A stretch of 64,000 nucleotides of DNA, from assembly GCA_025716815.1 (NCBI GenBank), contig JAIXMN010000047.1, positions 1 to 64,000 of the forward strand. The letters run 5' to 3'. Shown piece after piece: positions 62,770-64,000 of this stretch. A model generated the notes under the pieces. The model was not told the DNA's origin. It did not search any database and worked only from the letters and a program-made list of their open reading frames with translations. Position 1 is the first letter of the stretch. Each line of letters begins with the position of its first letter. The position numbers and the translations under genes are program-made. This stretch comes from Dichotomocladium elegans. Lineage: Eukaryota; Mucoromycota; Mucoromycetes; Mucorales; Lichtheimiaceae.

Positions 62770-64000
62770 CTAATCGTGAACTCCGATGCGGCGGTGCGAT
62801 TTATACTTTCGACTTGAGAATTTCAAAACGGCATCTGTGGCCTCTGGTGTTGTCTTCCCCTCTGCATAAGCTTCGATATAGTGCCATGACCTTTGCTGAA
62901 ATCTCCTAATCATGGTGGGGGTTGTATTGTGCGGCGAAATAGCATCCAAGAACTTTGAAATGTTTTCTCGCAAAGCTTTGAAGCTATAATCGCAGTTCAC
63001 TCGAGCTTCGCGTTTTGCAGCGCCCCAGTATCTTTCAATCCAGTTACATTCGCAGTGGAACTTTGGATATAATTCGTATATGTGGCCAGCTTCAAGCACC
63101 ACCTCATTGAGTGCTGTCTTTTGCTTGAGAAAATCTGGCTGAGCTGCAAGAAGGTGTCTCATGCAGCATTTATGATCAGCAGTTTCTTCACCCTTGCAGT
63201 CAGCCCGCTAGTTCAGCCCTGGTCGATGACAATCGTATCCATCCTTTGGTAGCATGCCGCGTTCTTCCAGTATTCTTTGCATGCCTTTAAAATAGCATAC
63301 GTCTTGTTTTTGGTCTGTGACGATGTCTTGGCCTCTTTTGCGCTTGACGACATTTTCTTTGTACAATTCGTACATCGATTGTGTGCGAATTTCTCCAGTG
63401 CTTTCATCTAGGTAATAACCATCTCTGAATTGGTGGGTGCTTGAGTTATGGTTTTCATCAAGGATATCACATCGTCGAGGGTTTTTACACATTTTCTGTA
63501 CAAGCAATGCATCACTTGGATACGCGTTGTGATTGCTGCTTTGATCGAAGATAAACACTGCCTGGCAATTGGGGTGCAGGAGCTCGAAGAGCGGAATTGC
63601 ATCCTCCTGTAGCTGCGCCAGCATGTGTTTACTCGTCCAGTACTGTTCCCGATTGGCACCAGGGTAAAAAATCCGTCTGGAAGTCCACGCGCCTGATCTC
63701 ATGGTTCCATGGCATGCACATTGGAATTCGGATACCATTATGGAAGCACCAGGGCTTTTATTCCGTAAAACAGTTTCGCCTTCTGCAAGCCATAACTGTT
63801 GTTTCCCATCGTTGGCATAAAAGGTTGATTCGTCGTGAGTAATCAACACTAGTTTTTTTTGGTTCGGGCTCAACGACGGCTCTACGACAACTTCTTGGTC
63901 ATCACCTTCATACGTTTCCATTCTGCATCGATACGCCACCATCTGCTTCGACCATTCATTGCGATAAGCAACAACATCTTTTCGTTCATGACCATCATAG
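62770..64000 (-). pseudogene. DDE-superfamily transposase (fungal Tc1/IS630-like), partial, one in-frame TAG
   Basis: Enters from beyond the right edge with DGHERKDVVAYRNEW, then the first catalytic Asp in THDESTFYANDGKQQLW, GASIMVSEFQC, the second Asp in AVFIFDQSSNHNAYPSDAL, and FKGMQRILEERGMLPKDGYD. TAG at 63210-63208 interrupts; the same frame continues with a Cys-rich spacer, CCMRHLLAAQPDFL, and the third acidic residue in FHCECNWIERYWGAAKRE, ending at 62770. The stop is one C-to-T change from CAG. The layout fits a DDE family common in fungi and oomycetes. The N-terminus lies outside the window. Confidence 0.85.

Noticed and set aside
22182..63210. Reassigned stop codons (TAG or TGA read as amino acids)
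   Set aside because: Intact genes end with TAG (PLE RT, Merlin-1, Helitron genes A and B), and the interrupted frames are all in mobile elements with other signs of decay.

Overview
The window is a eukaryotic chromosome end. It opens with about 24 copies of the plant-type telomere heptamer (CCCTAAA)n and runs inward through a telomere-associated retroelement, a broken ribosomal DNA unit and a roughly 46 kb nest of transposons. No ordinary host protein gene is recognisable. The short GT-AG introns, the SWIM-type MULE and ISXO2-like transposases, the 5S gene inside the rDNA spacer and the fungal style of the right-end DDE transposase suggest an early-diverging fungus (Mucoromycota-like). That is an inference; the TTTAGGG telomere is more familiar from plants and some protists. 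Layout: 1-4560 is a complete Penelope-like element (PLE) without a GIY-YIG domain. It has two ~565 bp direct terminal repeats (pLTRs), each holding a TATA box and a type I hammerhead ribozyme. Between them lie a lysine-tailed ORF1 and the reverse transcriptase. Telomere repeats flank it on both sides in the polarity expected for priming from a telomeric 3' overhang. At 4561-4611 variant CCCTATA repeats join a truncated 18S gene. At 4615-12380, on the minus strand, are the 18S 5' end, a ~7 kb intergenic spacer (IGS) with several tandem-repeat families and a 5S rRNA gene, and the 28S 3' end. The 28S gene then breaks off and resumes at 58781-60105, with 60 bp present at both edges. The intervening 46 kb holds a Helitron 3' fragment, three satellite families, an ectopic IGS piece and a larger Helitron (from 16663 to about 37.9 kb, minus strand). 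That Helitron encodes a Rep-helicase, an OB-fold ssDNA-binding protein and two related proteins of unknown function. It has been hit by MULE-1 (9 bp target duplication, inside the HUH motif), Harbinger-1 and MULE-2 (10 bp duplication). To its right, Harbinger-2 (TTA duplication) contains MULE-3 (9 bp duplication), which contains Merlin-1 (8 bp duplication). Then come a Ty3/Gypsy element lacking a capsid region and a MULE that couples a FAR1/MULE transposase to an OTU protease (8 bp duplication, itself interrupted by Merlin-2). Right of the second 28S fragment are a transposon-related pseudogene, a four-exon coiled-coil gene with a MITE in its first intron, and a DDE transposase that runs off the window. 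How the parts relate: almost everything is self-propagating DNA layered into rDNA and telomere. The PLE, MULE-3, Merlin-1 and both Harbinger transposases look intact. Other elements carry single premature stops, each one C-to-T change away from an Arg or Gln codon, which points to methylation- or RIP-like decay. The part most likely to be new is the telomeric PLE with paired hammerhead ribozymes and telomere-complementary termini.
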